64,000 nt of DNA from Pyropia yezoensis (lineage: Eukaryota; Rhodophyta; Bangiophyceae; Bangiales; Bangiaceae), in NCBI GenBank assembly GCA_009829735.1, contig CM020620.1:23100020-23164019 (forward strand), given 5' to 3'. Made by a program: the position numbers and the translations under genes. The notes below the pieces were generated by a model, which did no database searches, had not been told where the DNA came from, and worked only from the letters and a program-made list of their open reading frames with translations. Below are positions 18,802 through 28,861 of this stretch, piece after piece. How positions within the stretch are numbered: the stretch's first letter is position 1; every line of letters starts with the position of its first letter.

Positions 18802-19163
18802 TGTAGCAATATGGTTGTCCGTATTGTGACCCTAATATCAGGGGGGCTACTTCTAATCCTTAACTTCCAATTTGAGAGTCCGAACTGGTCACGGTATCTA
18901 TAAGTTACGTCTGACCAGAGGGACTTGCATCTTGGGGTGGAGGGTAGTTAGTAGTGTCTCCGAGGGTTTATAACGAGGGGGCCGGTGGCGAATCCACCGC
19001 CGGCCAAGGAGAACAACAAACCCCTCCCATTTGGGCTCCCATCTTGGTCCCGTGGCTTGCGCTCCAAGGACAGCAACCTTGGCCTCCCGGTGACGTTGGT
19101 GCCGATCCCCCTTGGTGAGTGTTCCCTGCGAGTGGACGTGCGACGGATTCCTATTGTGCTACA
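18802..19163 (+). repeat. Element C 3' LTR
   Basis: This is the 362-bp partner of 8345-8706. It differs from it at 18911 (c instead of a) and in one base of the later gtgacgttgg segment. The target duplication aagtg follows at 19164-19168. Confidence 0.95.
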
Positions 19164-20232
19164 AAGTGTCTCCATGGACTTTATCACCCCACTGCCACTG
19201 ACACCACGAGGCCACAACGGCATTTATGTCGTTGTTGACCGACTCACCAAGATGATTCGCCTGGCACCAATGAAGCCGGCATGTACAGCGCCGGTCACAG
19301 CTCAGCTTTACCACGATCACGTCTATCGCAACCACGGCCTACCTCAAGAAGTCGTCTGTGACCGCGACCCCATCTTTTTCTCCAACTTCTGGCGGTCACT
19401 GACAAAGATCCTCAAGGTCAAGATCAAAGCCTCATCGGCCTACCACCCGCAGACGGACGGCCAAACTGAGATTATGAACAAGAAAATTGAAGAAATCCTC
19501 AGAAACTTCGTCAACCATCATCAAGGCGACTGGGATCTTTTCCTCGTTGGCGCGGAAGTTGCGTACAACCGGTCACCTAATGCCGTAACCACGTACTCTC
19601 CATTTTTCTTGAACTACGGGTTTGAACCAAGGACCGTGCCTATGGACATCCTCGACAGCAGGGACTCAAATCTTCCTGCTGTGTCGGATTGGCTATCCAG
19701 CCTCCACGATGCTCAAAAGACGGCTATCGCCGCCATCAAGAGCGCCAATGAGACGCGCGCGGCGTACGCAAACCGTCATCGCCGACCATGCACAATCGCT
19801 GTGGGCGACCACGTACTCCTCAGCACCAAGAACCTCTTGCCCGACGCTTTTCAAGGCGCTCGTAAGCTGATGCCCAAATACTCCGGACCCTACAAAGTCA
19901 CGGAGAGCATCAATGACGTCACGTTCCGTCTCGATCTTCCTCAAGCTGTCCTCGATCGCAAAGTTCACAACGCCTTCCATGCCAGCCTCCTGAAGCCGTA
20001 CCGCGCTGATCCGTATGGTCGACTTCCTCCCGTTCCACCCCCGGTTGCATTTCCGGATGGCTCGGTCGAGTATGAAGTGGACTCCATTATACGGTCACGA
20101 AAGCGCCGTGGACGACTGCAGTACCTCGTCAAATGGAAAGGCTGCGACATCAGCGAGAACTCTTGGCTGACAAAGCAAGACCTTGTGAACGCCCCTGAAG
20201 TTTTAGACGCGTTTCTTCGACGGGCGTCCTAA
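19164..20232 (+). pseudogene. Element B integrase core and chromodomain, C-terminal part
   Basis: Continues the element B integrase in register after element C. The catalytic residues are present: the Asp of SMDFITPL (19177-19179), the Asp of VCDRDPIFF, and the Glu of TDGQTEIMNK. A GPY/F-type module (GPYKVTE) and a C-terminal chromodomain (EYEVDSII, YLVKWKGCDISENSW) complete the protein. The stop is TAA 20230-20232. Upstream LTR sequence that reads open in this frame is not part of the gene. Confidence 0.92.
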
Positions 20233-20243
20233 GGGGGGGGAGG
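20231..20243 (+). other. Element B polypurine tract
   Basis: The run aaggggggggagg abuts the 3' LTR at 20244 and overlaps the pol stop codon. It marks where plus-strand DNA synthesis would be primed and confirms the plus orientation of element B. Confidence 0.85.
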
Positions 20244-21164
20244 TGTAAGGATTTGCCCCTTCAATCCCCACCCGGAACCCAGGGGATATGGACTGGGACC
20301 TCTCCTTACATGTCCGGCCCCGATAACTCCCCCCAAGACACATCAATTCCCCACTACCCTGGGCGACACCACGCTGTATCCCTGACATTTTGCGGACGTC
20401 GGCCGACCGCACGAAAGCCGCCGTCAACGCACTGTCGGAACCCTGTCATGGACGTCGAAACTCGACAGCGAGGAGCGAGTGACATCGTCCACCAACCACG
20501 GGCGGACATCCCCGTCTGTGCTGCCTGAATTTTATTCTCTGCGCTGCTTGAAAGCTGGCATCAAGGACCAGTCACATGATTCACCGACACTGAGGACACC
20601 GCACATCCTCGCTGGCGGCTGAGTGCGATATGACTGGCTCGCCGGCTTTTGGATTGATTGAATTTGGCCTTGCTGGCCCTTACAGCCAGTCGGACCTTCT
20701 GGCCGACGGGCGTGTGGAGCCGGCTGGTGGGGCGCGCTGGGCGCCATCCACGGGACCTCCTTCGTTTCGGGCAAACTGGGGCTGCACTCCTTTAGTGCGC
20801 ACGCCCGCCCATGCTTTGTTCTGAGAGACATGCTTTGTTTTTGGACCGTTCTGTGCCTACCGGCGGTGCGATGGGGAAACGCATGCTTTGGGGCACCTCG
20901 GGTGCCCCGACGCGAGTATATAGTGCGTGGATGTCGGCGCCACCGGGGGAGACGAGAGGGGCAACCACAGACACATACCAAAGACACTGTTTACCTTTTG
21001 TACCCTCGATCCCCACCGACGTCGCGCCCATCTTCTTCCCCAGACCCACCCCCGTCGAGACCACCGTCCTATTCCCCGTGCCCCGCCGCCCCATTGGCTC
21101 GCAAGGCCCGCTGACACCCCCACGAGTACGTTGAGGGCTCCCCGGTTTTAGGTGGGTCCTCACA
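20244..21164 (+). repeat. Element B 3' LTR
   Basis: This is the 921-bp partner of 2742-3662, with two differences noted: t for c in the tttggccttgctggcc segment, and t for g in cacataccaaag. The target duplication cggta follows at 21165-21169. Confidence 0.95.
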
Positions 21165-21841
21165 CGGTAGTTGCCCCAATACGTGACCTTGTTCAGGGTG
21201 GCATCCCCGACTTGGTGGGCAGGGAAGTCAAACTCGACTAGCCTGCGCCGGGTGGGACCAGGGGATGCGTCCCAGTCGTATTCCCCCTTAGAGCTGGAGG
21301 AACTAGTCTCGCAGGTGCTAGAGCGACGACGACGACGCCGACGCCTCCGGCTGCTCCGGTTTCTGGTCTTGGAGCTCCCCGCCCCATAGGACGCAAGGGG
21401 AGGAAAAGCTTGGCCGGTCCCAGGAGTCGAGGTCTCAGGGGGACCCGTAGAACCAGTCACAGCGGTGCCTCTGGCACTGCTAGCGCCCACAGGAAGAGGT
21501 GGATACACCCAGCTGCCATGTGTAGGTCCAGGGGTAAACACACCAGGGGCTATCCCTGGAAGATCAGGAGTAGCACCGACAGGAAGGAGACGTCTGCTGC
21601 GAGCGGACTCCAATGCCGTTGACCCCGGGGTGGCTCCCACAGGAGGGACAGCCGGAGGAACGGGAGCAGGAGGTACTTGGCCGCCTGTAGACTCCAGTCG
21701 GCTACTGGGTGTCACGCCCAGGTCTGCTTCGCCCGTAGGGAGAACGCCGTGTTGGGCACCGTTCCCCTCGGTGACCAGGGATGCGTGAAGGGACGCGGGG
21801 TCTACCCCTTCGGGCACCGTCGTGCCAGGGAGGGTAGCCAT
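21165..21841 (-). pseudogene. Element A gag, N-terminal part
   Basis: The gene starts at ATG 21841 (MATLPGTTVPEG) and reads a Pro/Thr/Gly-rich disordered region, an Arg-rich run of nine Arg near residue 170, a Ser-rich acidic patch, and an ordered stretch ending in TYWGNY at the element B junction. The downstream part is at 1491-2736. The Arg run may help RNA binding or nuclear entry (inference). Confidence 0.85.
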
Positions 21842-22053
21842 GTTGGTCTCTTAACAGCCACAGTCCAGTTGCCTGCGTGTCCAAAGATCGCAAGACCACA
21901 AGAGAGGGGTTGGGGAGCCAGCAATGGGATTCCCGTGAACGGGTGCAAATAATTCCAAAGCCACAGAAAAAGACAGAACAGGAACAACCCAACCGCTGCT
22001 CCCAAATGTCTCTTCTCAAACACTCCACATCCTCTGCTGCTCCACATAATATT
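21842..22053 (-). other. Element A leader with putative primer-binding site
   Basis: On the minus strand this is the untranslated leader of element A. Positions 22034-22045 match 12 bases of element C's primer-binding site (gtggagcagcag as read on the minus strand). No gene is seen. Confidence 0.55.
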
Positions 22054-22379
22054 TGGTATAAAACTCGATCCTCTCTGACACGTGTCAATATCCCTCGGAG
22101 GAAAGGGACAGGTAACACAGAAAGGGGAGCTACGAGAGTGGTATGCCTGTTGCCTCACGTGCCTGCTCGCAGAGCGAACAGATACGCACGGTAGTGCACA
22201 CGGGGAAGAGGAAAGCAATCGCGCAGTTGTCTGTTTCCTGAGGGCGCGGGCCAAGGGCGCCTCGCTGACCCTCTTAACGTGCATCAGGGGGAGCCTCGGC
22301 ACGTTGGCCAGGTAGCCCCCCCATACCCCCGAGTGGCCCCAACCCGAGTCTAACCTCGTCAGGTCGGGGGCCACTATCA
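22054..22379 (-). repeat. Putative 5' LTR of element A
   Basis: On the minus strand this segment begins TGATAGTGG and ends ...TACCA, giving TG...CA ends and about 326 bp, close to element C's 362 bp. The second copy is outside the window, so the boundaries are inferred from the primer-binding site and from where the DIRS-like sequence stops. Confidence 0.5.
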
Positions 22380-22630
22380 CTACTTATTCGATTCCCACTC
22401 ACTAATCTCACACTCAAATTCTCTCAAATCAAGTCCCGCACAAATATGCAAAAACCCATCAGAAATCCCTCTCTCACGTGTGGGTAGCGTAGTCCACCGC
22501 ATCCCAGTGTCGGGCACGGGCCACGGCCGCCATCCATCACCACACGGCGGGCGTGTTCTGGCACCTGGTGCCCTCTGGTCGCAGTCCCGGGTCGGCGCCA
22601 AGTCGGGGCCAGGGATGCTACATGCAGCCG

Positions 22631-24172
22631 TCAATCCTCGCCCAGCACCGCCTTGGACCTTGAGCACATCGCGTTGATCGGGTGCATCGCCACGAGAGAA
22701 TCGACCCGCAGGCGGAGGATGGTGTCTGGGCGGCGCAGAAAGTCTACAAAGGAGAGCAGGCCGTGTCACACGGCCCCCACCTCCAATAGGTTGATGTGCA
22801 GCCCCCGACGCCTCGACGAGTGGAATCCTTGCGCGGGAACAAGCCCGTACCAAGTGGCGCTCCACCCTGTCGCGCTCGCGTCGGTCTCCATCGTCGAGTC
22901 TGGCTCCCGGGGCCATAGGGCGCGCCCGCCCTCCGCGCGGACAGTCAACCGGCTCCAGTACGTCAGGTCCTGCTGCGCCTGCCTGCCCAGCCTGACACGC
23001 CGGCTGGACGGCTCCAGGTGGTCCCTCATCACCGTGTAGAGGGAGCGCAAGCGGAAGCGAGTCTCCGGGACCGCCAGGTGTGTCGACACCGCCACGCCGC
23101 ACAAGGTGCGCAGCGCGGAGTGACGCACCCACCGTCGGTGGGCTTTGGCGTGAGCCAACAGAGCACTGGCCATGCCCATGATCTTGCGCGAGCGGGTCGG
23201 CTGGAGGAGAAACAGCTGGCGGCGGGTGTCGATCGTGAAGCCCAAGAGGGGCAGCGAGTCCACTCCGTTTAGCTCCCCCTTCGTCGGGTGCAGCATCAGG
23301 CCGAGGTCGCGCAGCAGGCACCTCACCCGCGAGGCTGCCCGCTCGACGTTCGTCTTGGCAGCTGGGCCCGACTTCAGCGTCGGTGGAGCCCCCCCAAAGT
23401 CGTCGACGTATATGACGATGCGGAATCCGTCCGCCCGCAGCTGCTGGACGACCGGCCGGCACACCTTTGTCCAAATGAACGGGGCGACCTTCAGTCCAAA
23501 GGGCATTCTGTTGCACTGGAAGACCCTCCCCAGGAATTGGAAGCAGAAGTACGTCTTCTCCGTCTCGCGCAAGGGGACGAGGTGATACGCGTCCTTGATG
23601 TCCTACCCCATTAACTGGTCATCGGAGCGCAGCTGCTGCGCCAGGTAGATGAGCCCCTCGTACTTGAAGGGCCTGTCTTCCATGTAAGCCATCGCTCATG
23701 GATGCCGGCAGTCGAGCACGAACCGCTGCTTGCCCGCCAACCCTGTCACAAAACCGATGACAATCTCCGTCGGCCGTTCCATGTCCTCCCAAAACAGCTC
23801 GGTCCAGTACCCTTTGGTGACGCAGCGCTCCATCTCCTTCTGCGCGAAAGCCACGTCCCCAGGTTTGAAGGGGTACGCTCTCGCTCGGTGGTAGGTGGGG
23901 CGCCGGACCGAAGGGATCTGGGCGCCGTCCAGGAAGTACTTGATCACCCAGCGAAGCGCGCCGAGTGTGCGCCACGCCTTGATGGCCTTACGGACCGCCT
24001 GGTACGGTGGGAGAGGGGGGGTGTCCCCTCCACCCGAAGAGCCCGATGTGGCAAGACGGGAATACGTACAGGGAACCGTGCTCAGGGGGAGGGTTGAAGC
24101 ACCAACCCGCAGCCGCAGTGCCGAGGCAAAAGGGAAGTAAACGGTGCATTTAGACCTGCCGAACAGGGATGC
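22631..24172 (-). pseudogene. DIRS-like reverse transcriptase / RNase H, decayed (element D)
   Basis: One minus-strand frame reads a reverse transcriptase of the DIRS/tyrosine-recombinase class: WVIKYFLDGAQIP, QRFVLDCRHP, DIKDAYHLVPLRE, FQFLGRVFQCNRMPFGLKVAPFIW, the catalytic box IYVDDFGG, then LLGFTIDTRR. RNase H follows with METDASATGWSATW and HINLLEVGAV. The frame is broken by TGA at 23696-23698, TAG at 23603-23605 and TGA at 22766-22768, each with homologous sequence on both sides, so it is a pseudogene. No ATG opens it. The tyrosine recombinase that should follow is not visible before element A begins at 22379. Confidence 0.7.
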
Positions 24173-24599
24173 TCACAACGAGACCGCCGGCGCGTGCCTA
24201 AGAAGCACCGCCGGCCGGTTGCGACCCTCGATCGGAGAGGTCGGTCCGAATGGGCCGGCCTGTCCTGATATACGGTTGAAAATCTCCAAGTCGATAAGTG
24301 CATGCGAAATAGTTAAGTACCCCCTCGAAAGGGCGTGATATAATTGGTAGTGTAAGGACTACCAATTGTCACGAGGAGTACCCGTCCGTGCATTGGATCT
24401 CCAGAACCGGATCTGGTCGCGATCCGCCACCCAAGTGCAGCCTTCTCCACCGCACGCCGTGCGGTGTGGCAGCGAGGGTGCACGTGCACGCACTTTATCC
24501 GTGGTGGGGCCGGTTCGGCACCGGGGGTATTTTATGCCACACCCGATGGTTGACCGGTGGGGTGCGCTAAACGCGCCGGCGCGCCCCCGCAGGGGCGTC
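24173..24599. other. Spacer in element D, no gene seen; holds a perfect inverted repeat
   Basis: Between the two element D reading frames I see no convincing coding sequence. Positions 24342-24351 (aattggtagt) and 24358-24367 (actaccaatt) form a perfect 10-bp stem with a 6-base loop. Confidence 0.5.
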
Positions 24600-24679
24600 T
24601 CACTTCCTGGCAGCTGCGGCAGAAGCGGCAGCTGCTGCGCCTTCAGCTGCCTTGCCCGTGCATCTGCCCTGGCCAGGCA
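24600..24679 (-). pseudogene. 3' end of an ORF split by transposon E (probable element D ORF1)
   Basis: Removing element E and one TA joins this 80-base piece in frame to the open frame at 27980-28860. It encodes an Ala-rich, Lys/Arg-ended tail and a TGA stop (24600-24602 on the minus strand). The conserved register across the insertion supports both the transposon boundaries and the reality of the ORF. Confidence 0.6.
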
Positions 24680-24965
24680 TATCCTTCTGGTTGGTAAATC
24701 TGACCACGGCGGGTAAATCTGACCATCTCCGCAATGGAAAGAATGCCAGTGTTTACATACGAACTCCGTACTCGACGACATTTCCGAGCCACTTTCTCAG
24801 GCTGATTTTTATTCTCTCTGAGTACAACAAGCATGCCCCCTGACGAGACACACATGGACAGACTCGTCGCAGGCTCTACTTTTCTATGGTGTTTTTTTTT
24901 CTCCGCACAGACATGTCCTCGTCGTGCTACAGGGCAGAAGAGTCCGAGGGGGGTGCGTCTCCCGG

Positions 24966-25161
24966 ATGATTCCAATTGCATCAATTGGCTCCCTTTGGGG
25001 CCCTGAGACGCCGTGTGCGGCCCACAGACGCACATGCCGCCGGGCGTGCCAAGCGTCGTGCTCCACGACGCCCACGCCCAAACTGAACCGACCAGTAGAC
25101 GTCGGCAGTCGTGCGCCTGCAGCCCCGGTTGCACCAATGGCGGGAGGCCGGGCGCCCAAGC

Positions 25162-25193
<32 letters not shown>

Positions 25194-27017
25194 AACAAGA
25201 AGCTGCCACGATCGACCGCTGAGCAGCAGGCCCGCGTCGCTGAGCTCCTGCCGCGGTTCAAGGCTGAGGGATGGACGGTCCAACGCCTCGTGTGCGAATC
25301 GGGCGTGTCTCGTGGTCGCGTCCGGACAATGCTTCGGAACCAAGGGCAGGTGAAGCGTATGGGGCGCCCACCGTTCTTCTCGGCCGCTGAGGAAGCGGTG
25401 TTGGCGAAGTACCTCCGCCTCCAGGCCATCATCGGGTCGGGCCTCTCTCCGATGGCCTTTCGGGAGAAGTGTGCTGAGTATATCAACACTCTGTCACCCG
25501 CCCGCCGGGCATCTGCTGCGTCCTACTTTGGCGGGACCACAACTCCAGGTACGAGTTTTGTGCACTCTTTTCTGGGTCGGTGGCCGGATCTGCGTCAATA
25601 CCGAGTTGGGACATTGGAGATGGGTCGTGCCCGAAACTCACGCCCAGAGATCGTGGCTCGTTGGTACGCGGCGTTGACGCTTCTTTTTCGGCACGAGCGT
25701 ATTACCATGGGCCGACAGATATGGAACATGGACGAGACGGCCGTGAAGGCGAGGGAAATCATCCTCAACTCGCGGTCGACGGTGCTGGGGCCGTGCGGGC
25801 TCCACAAGCCAGAGCTCATTGTTCCCGACGTGGGGTCCGCGGCGGCGTCGTGCACCGCGGCCTTCACCGTGGCGGCGTCGGGGGACGTATGCCCGCCTTT
25901 TTCAGTGGTGGAGGGGGCGACCGAGGGGCACGCCTACGTGCGCATCCAGCGCGCCGACGGCACCGTCAAGGAGACTATCCCTTTGGCGTCCCTCTTGCAG
26001 GACGGTGCCGTCGTCATGCGGCGCAGCCCGTCGGGGTTCACGAAAGAGGTCTTCGACAACTACGCGCGCCACATGGCGAGCTTTGCTATGAGGTTTTTTC
26101 CGGGCGAAAGCAAGGTGCTGGCCCTGGACGGCGCCAAGGTCCATCTCGCTCCTCTGGGTCTGCGCCTGTTGTTGGAGGCGGGCGTACACGTCATCATTGA
26201 ACCGTCCAAGATGTCCCACCTGATGCAGGCCTTGGACTCGCCCAGCGCCTTTGGGAGGTTCCAACCGGCGCTGCGCGCAGCGGTCGTGCGCCGGGCGGGC
26301 AAGTGTGTGCGGGAGCGGCGCGCGTTTTCAGTCGTCGACCTCGTCGAATGTGTCGGGAGCGCCTCCGACTCGGCGTTTACCCGTGGGTCACTCAAGGATG
26401 CTTTTCGGCGGGTTGGTACGTGGCCGTTGGACTGTACTCGGGTCCGAATTGAAGAGCTGAGTAAGGGAGCGGATTCCCCTGTACCAGCCGACACGGATGT
26501 GCCAAGGTTGATGCGTCTGTGCATCCCGGCCGTTAGCAAGGATATTAAGGTTGCGACCGTTGTAAACGGGACGCTGTCAACGGCGGGTCGCGCGACGCTG
26601 GCGAACGCGCCTCAAGTGCTCGAGACACTCGAGACCCTGGAGGCGGAACGGGTGGCCAAGGCCAAGGAGGCTGAGAAGGCCAAGGAGGAGCGGGAAAAAC
26701 GGGCAGCAGAGCGGGCCGTCGAGAAGGAGCAGGAGCGGACAGCCGTGGCCGCCCGCAAGGCGGCCGCCGCGAAGCGGCGTGAGACGGCGAGGGTGGAGGC
26801 GCGTGTCAAGGACATTGCCCGGAAGTGGGCGGTTGTGGCGGCGGCCACTGTGGACGAAGCGCGGCACATGTTGAGGCGCCTGCAGCCGGGCGTTGCGAAA
26901 ACGCGACGCCGACAGCCGGCGCAGCGCCAGAAGCAGAGGATGGCGACCCGCGCATCGCTGGACCCTGTGACTGCGCACTCTCCCCCCCCCCGCCTCGGAC
27001 CCGCCTCCAAAGATTGA
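24966..27017 (+). CDS. pogo-like DDE transposase (683 aa)
   Basis: The catalytic core has WNMDETAV (Asp256), VLALDGAKVHLAP (Asp388) and SHLMQALDSPSAF (Asp424). The last two are separated by 35 residues, giving a DD35D triad as in pogo/Jerky-type transposases. The N-terminal region (about 75-160) has a helix-turn-helix DNA-binding layout (EGWTVQRLVCESGVSRGRVR and GRPPFFSAAEEAVLAKYL). The C-terminal 150 residues are a highly charged Lys/Glu/Arg/Ala coiled coil. ATG 24966 is the first in frame; ATG 25137, just before a run of ten prolines, is an alternative. Those prolines come from 30 consecutive C (25163-25192), where slippage would break the frame. The ORF is otherwise intact. Confidence 0.88.
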
Positions 27018-27952
27018 CACGCACGGTAGTGGAGATGGGGAGCGAGGGGGTGCGGCAACAAGGGTGGGACATGTTTGGTTGAGTAGGGGGGCTTGCGGTA
27101 GGGGGCGAATGACGGTGCCGTTGAGGGTAGAGGATGTCGATTGGTTCCAGAGGGCTGGTGATAACAGGGGGGGGAAGCAGGAGACGGAGTGTCGGGCTAT
27201 GGAACAACGATTGGAACACAAGAGCTTGACATGGCGACTGCAATGCAGTGGACGTGTCACGGGGGGGGGGGGGGGGTTGATGCCTGAGGGAAGACAGAGT
27301 GTGCCAGGAGGGGAGCGGGTCGGACAGTTCTGTGCCAGCGAGGCCAGCGGCCACAGTGGCTGCGTAGAGAAAATGGGCGGGGGGGGGGGGCCGAGGTGGA
27401 GGCGGGCCTCGAAGGGGGTTGAGGGCAGGCGGTCCGTCGTCTGGCAGCCTGTGGCGGCGGGGGGGAAGCGGGTCAGACAGTTTTGTACCTGCGATGGCGG
27501 CACAACTGCAGTGGCCGCGGTCGAGAACGGCAAACCGGTGGGGGGGGGGGGGGGGGAGGGGAGAGGTGCGTGGGTTGCGGGGGGCGTGGGCGGGCCCGAG
27601 GTGGGCAGGCTCTGCTCTCGGCAGGAAGTGGGCCAGACGGTTCTGCACCAGCGATAGGAACACGAGAGGCCCGGACGCGACAACGATCCACAGCTGTCGT
27701 GTCTTTTTCCGTCAAATATCCGGGTCAATTTGCCCGCTTGTGTGGCTCCATTGCTTGCGTTCGCAGACAACAGCTGCGGTCAGATTTACCCGCCGGTCTT
27801 TACCGGCCCGATATAAAGAAGAAATAGAAGGACACGTCTGTTCGTGAAGCGGAAAAAATGAGGGTGTGCGCGAGACTCTCACGAGCAAAGACATATTTTG
27901 CGCTTCAAAAAAGAAGCATCACAGCCGTATCTATGGGGGCAGACAGGGGCGA
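27018..27952 (+). other. Element E 3' region, no gene seen
   Basis: This region is G-rich with several runs of 10 or more G (near 27260, 27380, 27541). I see no coding sequence. The inverted core repeat at 27779-27790 suggests a subterminal binding site. Confidence 0.6.
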
Positions 27953-27979
27953 TGGTCAGATTTACCCCCCAGACGGATA

Positions 27980-28860
27980 GCGCCTGCCGCAGCTACAGCT
28001 GGGTTCGGCTTCCCCCCTCCGCCCCGCCGCTTGCGCCGGGAAGCCGCTCCAGCCCGTACCTCGGCCGCCCTCTTGGCACTAGCTCGGACCTCATCGACGG
28101 CGACGGCGTTGAGGAACTTGGTCCAGCCGGGGCCACGCCCTTCGTTGCTGGGTACAGCGTCCGTCGCCTTACACAGCTCGGCGAGCCCGGGGTCGGTCTT
28201 GGCCGCCGTGAGGTAGTCGTAGCGCGCGGCCGTGATGCGGTAGTGGACTCGCGTGGCGACGGCGAGCCAGGCCAGTCGGGCCTCGAGGGAGGCGGTGGAG
28301 AGGGTGGCACGGTCGTGGTATAGAGTGTGGGCGGCGTTGGCGAGGTCTTGGGCGCCGCTCGCTGCTACATAGGTGGCGCTGGCCTCCTCGTGGTCGATGT
28401 CATTCCGTGGGAAGTGCTCGAGGTGCTCAGCGTCGGTCGGGTCAAACGGGATGGAAAGGCCGTCCGGCCGGCGGATGCGCTTGGGCACCTTAAAGCTGGC
28501 GATGTTGTCGCCGACGTTGGGGATGCCCAGGTTGTCAAACCCGTCCGGATGCTCTCCCGGCTCGCCGCGGTTGGGCTTGGACGCCCCGCCATGGCCCGCA
28601 AAGGTGAAGCCCTCGTCGTCGTCGCCGTCCGGGTCGCCAAACAGTAGGGAGCCGTCGCCGTCGTCCTTCTCGCCGCCGTCGCCCGTCCCGTCTGCGACTT
28701 TGCCGCCATCACCGCCTGCGCTTGACCCCGCAAGCGCCCGATCTCCACGCGCGTCCTGCCGGGCGCGAGCTGCGGCGTCGGTGGGAGGGGGGAAAAGAGA
28801 TAGAGTGTGTACAAAACATGTACAGTACAGGTGCTGTACTGTACTGCATCCCAGAATGGG
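27980..28860 (-). pseudogene. ORF of unknown function, cut by transposon E (possible element D ORF1/gag)
   Basis: A minus-strand frame is open from a stop near 28861 to the transposon junction at 27979. It has no ATG, so its start is missing, spliced or lost. The upstream half is Asp/Gly-rich and low-complexity (GDPDGDDDEGFTF). The downstream half is ordered and helical (KRIRRPDGLSIPFDP, SLEARLAWLAVATRVHYRI), ending basic (SRRKRRGGGGKP). Its place upstream of a same-strand DIRS-like reverse transcriptase suggests a gag-like ORF1, but I recognise no domain and a host gene is not excluded. The C terminus is at 24600-24679. Confidence 0.5.
28820..28844. repeat. Perfect 11-bp inverted repeat
   Basis: The arms gtacagtacag (28820-28830) and ctgtactgtac (28834-28844) are separated by gtg. 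It lies near the right limit of the mobile-element stack. Confidence 0.8.
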
Positions 28861-28861
28861 T

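Larger units (their letters stand above)
8345..19163 (+). mobile_element. Element C: chromodomain Ty3/gypsy retrotransposon with an extra antisense ORF
   Basis: Two 362-bp LTRs (8345-8706, 18802-19163) with TG...CA ends differ at two bases that I could see, and are flanked by aagtg. Inside are a primer-binding site, an intact gag, an intact 1388-codon pol, a hairpin array, an 815-codon antisense ORF and a polypurine tract. All major ORFs are open, so this is the only element in the stack that could still be active. It is the youngest of the A, B, C nest. Confidence 0.96.
2742..21164 (+). mobile_element. Element B: chromodomain Ty3/gypsy LTR retrotransposon, plus strand, interrupted by element C
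   Basis: Two 921-bp LTRs (2742-3662 and 20244-21164) start TG and end CA, differ at only two bases that I could see, and are flanked by the duplication cggta. Inside are a primer-binding site, gag, protease, reverse transcriptase/RNase H, integrase and a C-terminal chromodomain, then a polypurine tract. Element C sits in the integrase gene between 8344 and 19164. B is dead as it stands: a 29-bp duplication shifts the pol frame, a TAA follows RNase H, and integrase is split. Confidence 0.95.
1..22379 (-). mobile_element. Element A: Ty3/gypsy LTR retrotransposon, minus strand, split by element B and cut by the window edge
   Basis: Read on the minus strand the order is putative 5' LTR (22054-22379), primer-binding site, gag (21841 down to 21165, then 2736 down to 1491), protease and reverse transcriptase running off at position 1. 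The 18.4 kb between 2742 and 21164 is element B, inserted into gag; the bases cggta at 2737-2741 and 21165-21169 are its target duplication. The gag frame is continuous if B and one target copy are removed. RNase H, integrase and the 3' LTR lie outside the window. The reverse transcriptase resembles that of element C, and both seem to use the same primer tRNA, so A and C look like related families. Confidence 0.85.
24682..27977 (+). mobile_element. Element E: pogo-like DNA transposon
   Basis: A 3296-bp element with 25-bp imperfect terminal inverted repeats (24682-24706 and 27953-27977, 22 of 25 matching) is flanked by TA at 24680-24681 and 27978-27979, the target duplication of the Tc1/mariner/pogo superfamily. 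It carries one transposase gene. Additional copies of the repeat core ggtaaatctgac lie inside both ends (24712-24723; inverted at 27779-27790 and 27953-27964), probably subterminal transposase-binding sites. It is inserted in a minus-strand ORF assigned to element D. Confidence 0.88.

Noticed and set aside
22380..23516. 378-codon minus-strand frame overlapping the DIRS-like region
   Set aside because: The conserved reverse transcriptase motifs lie in another frame; this one is a shadow.
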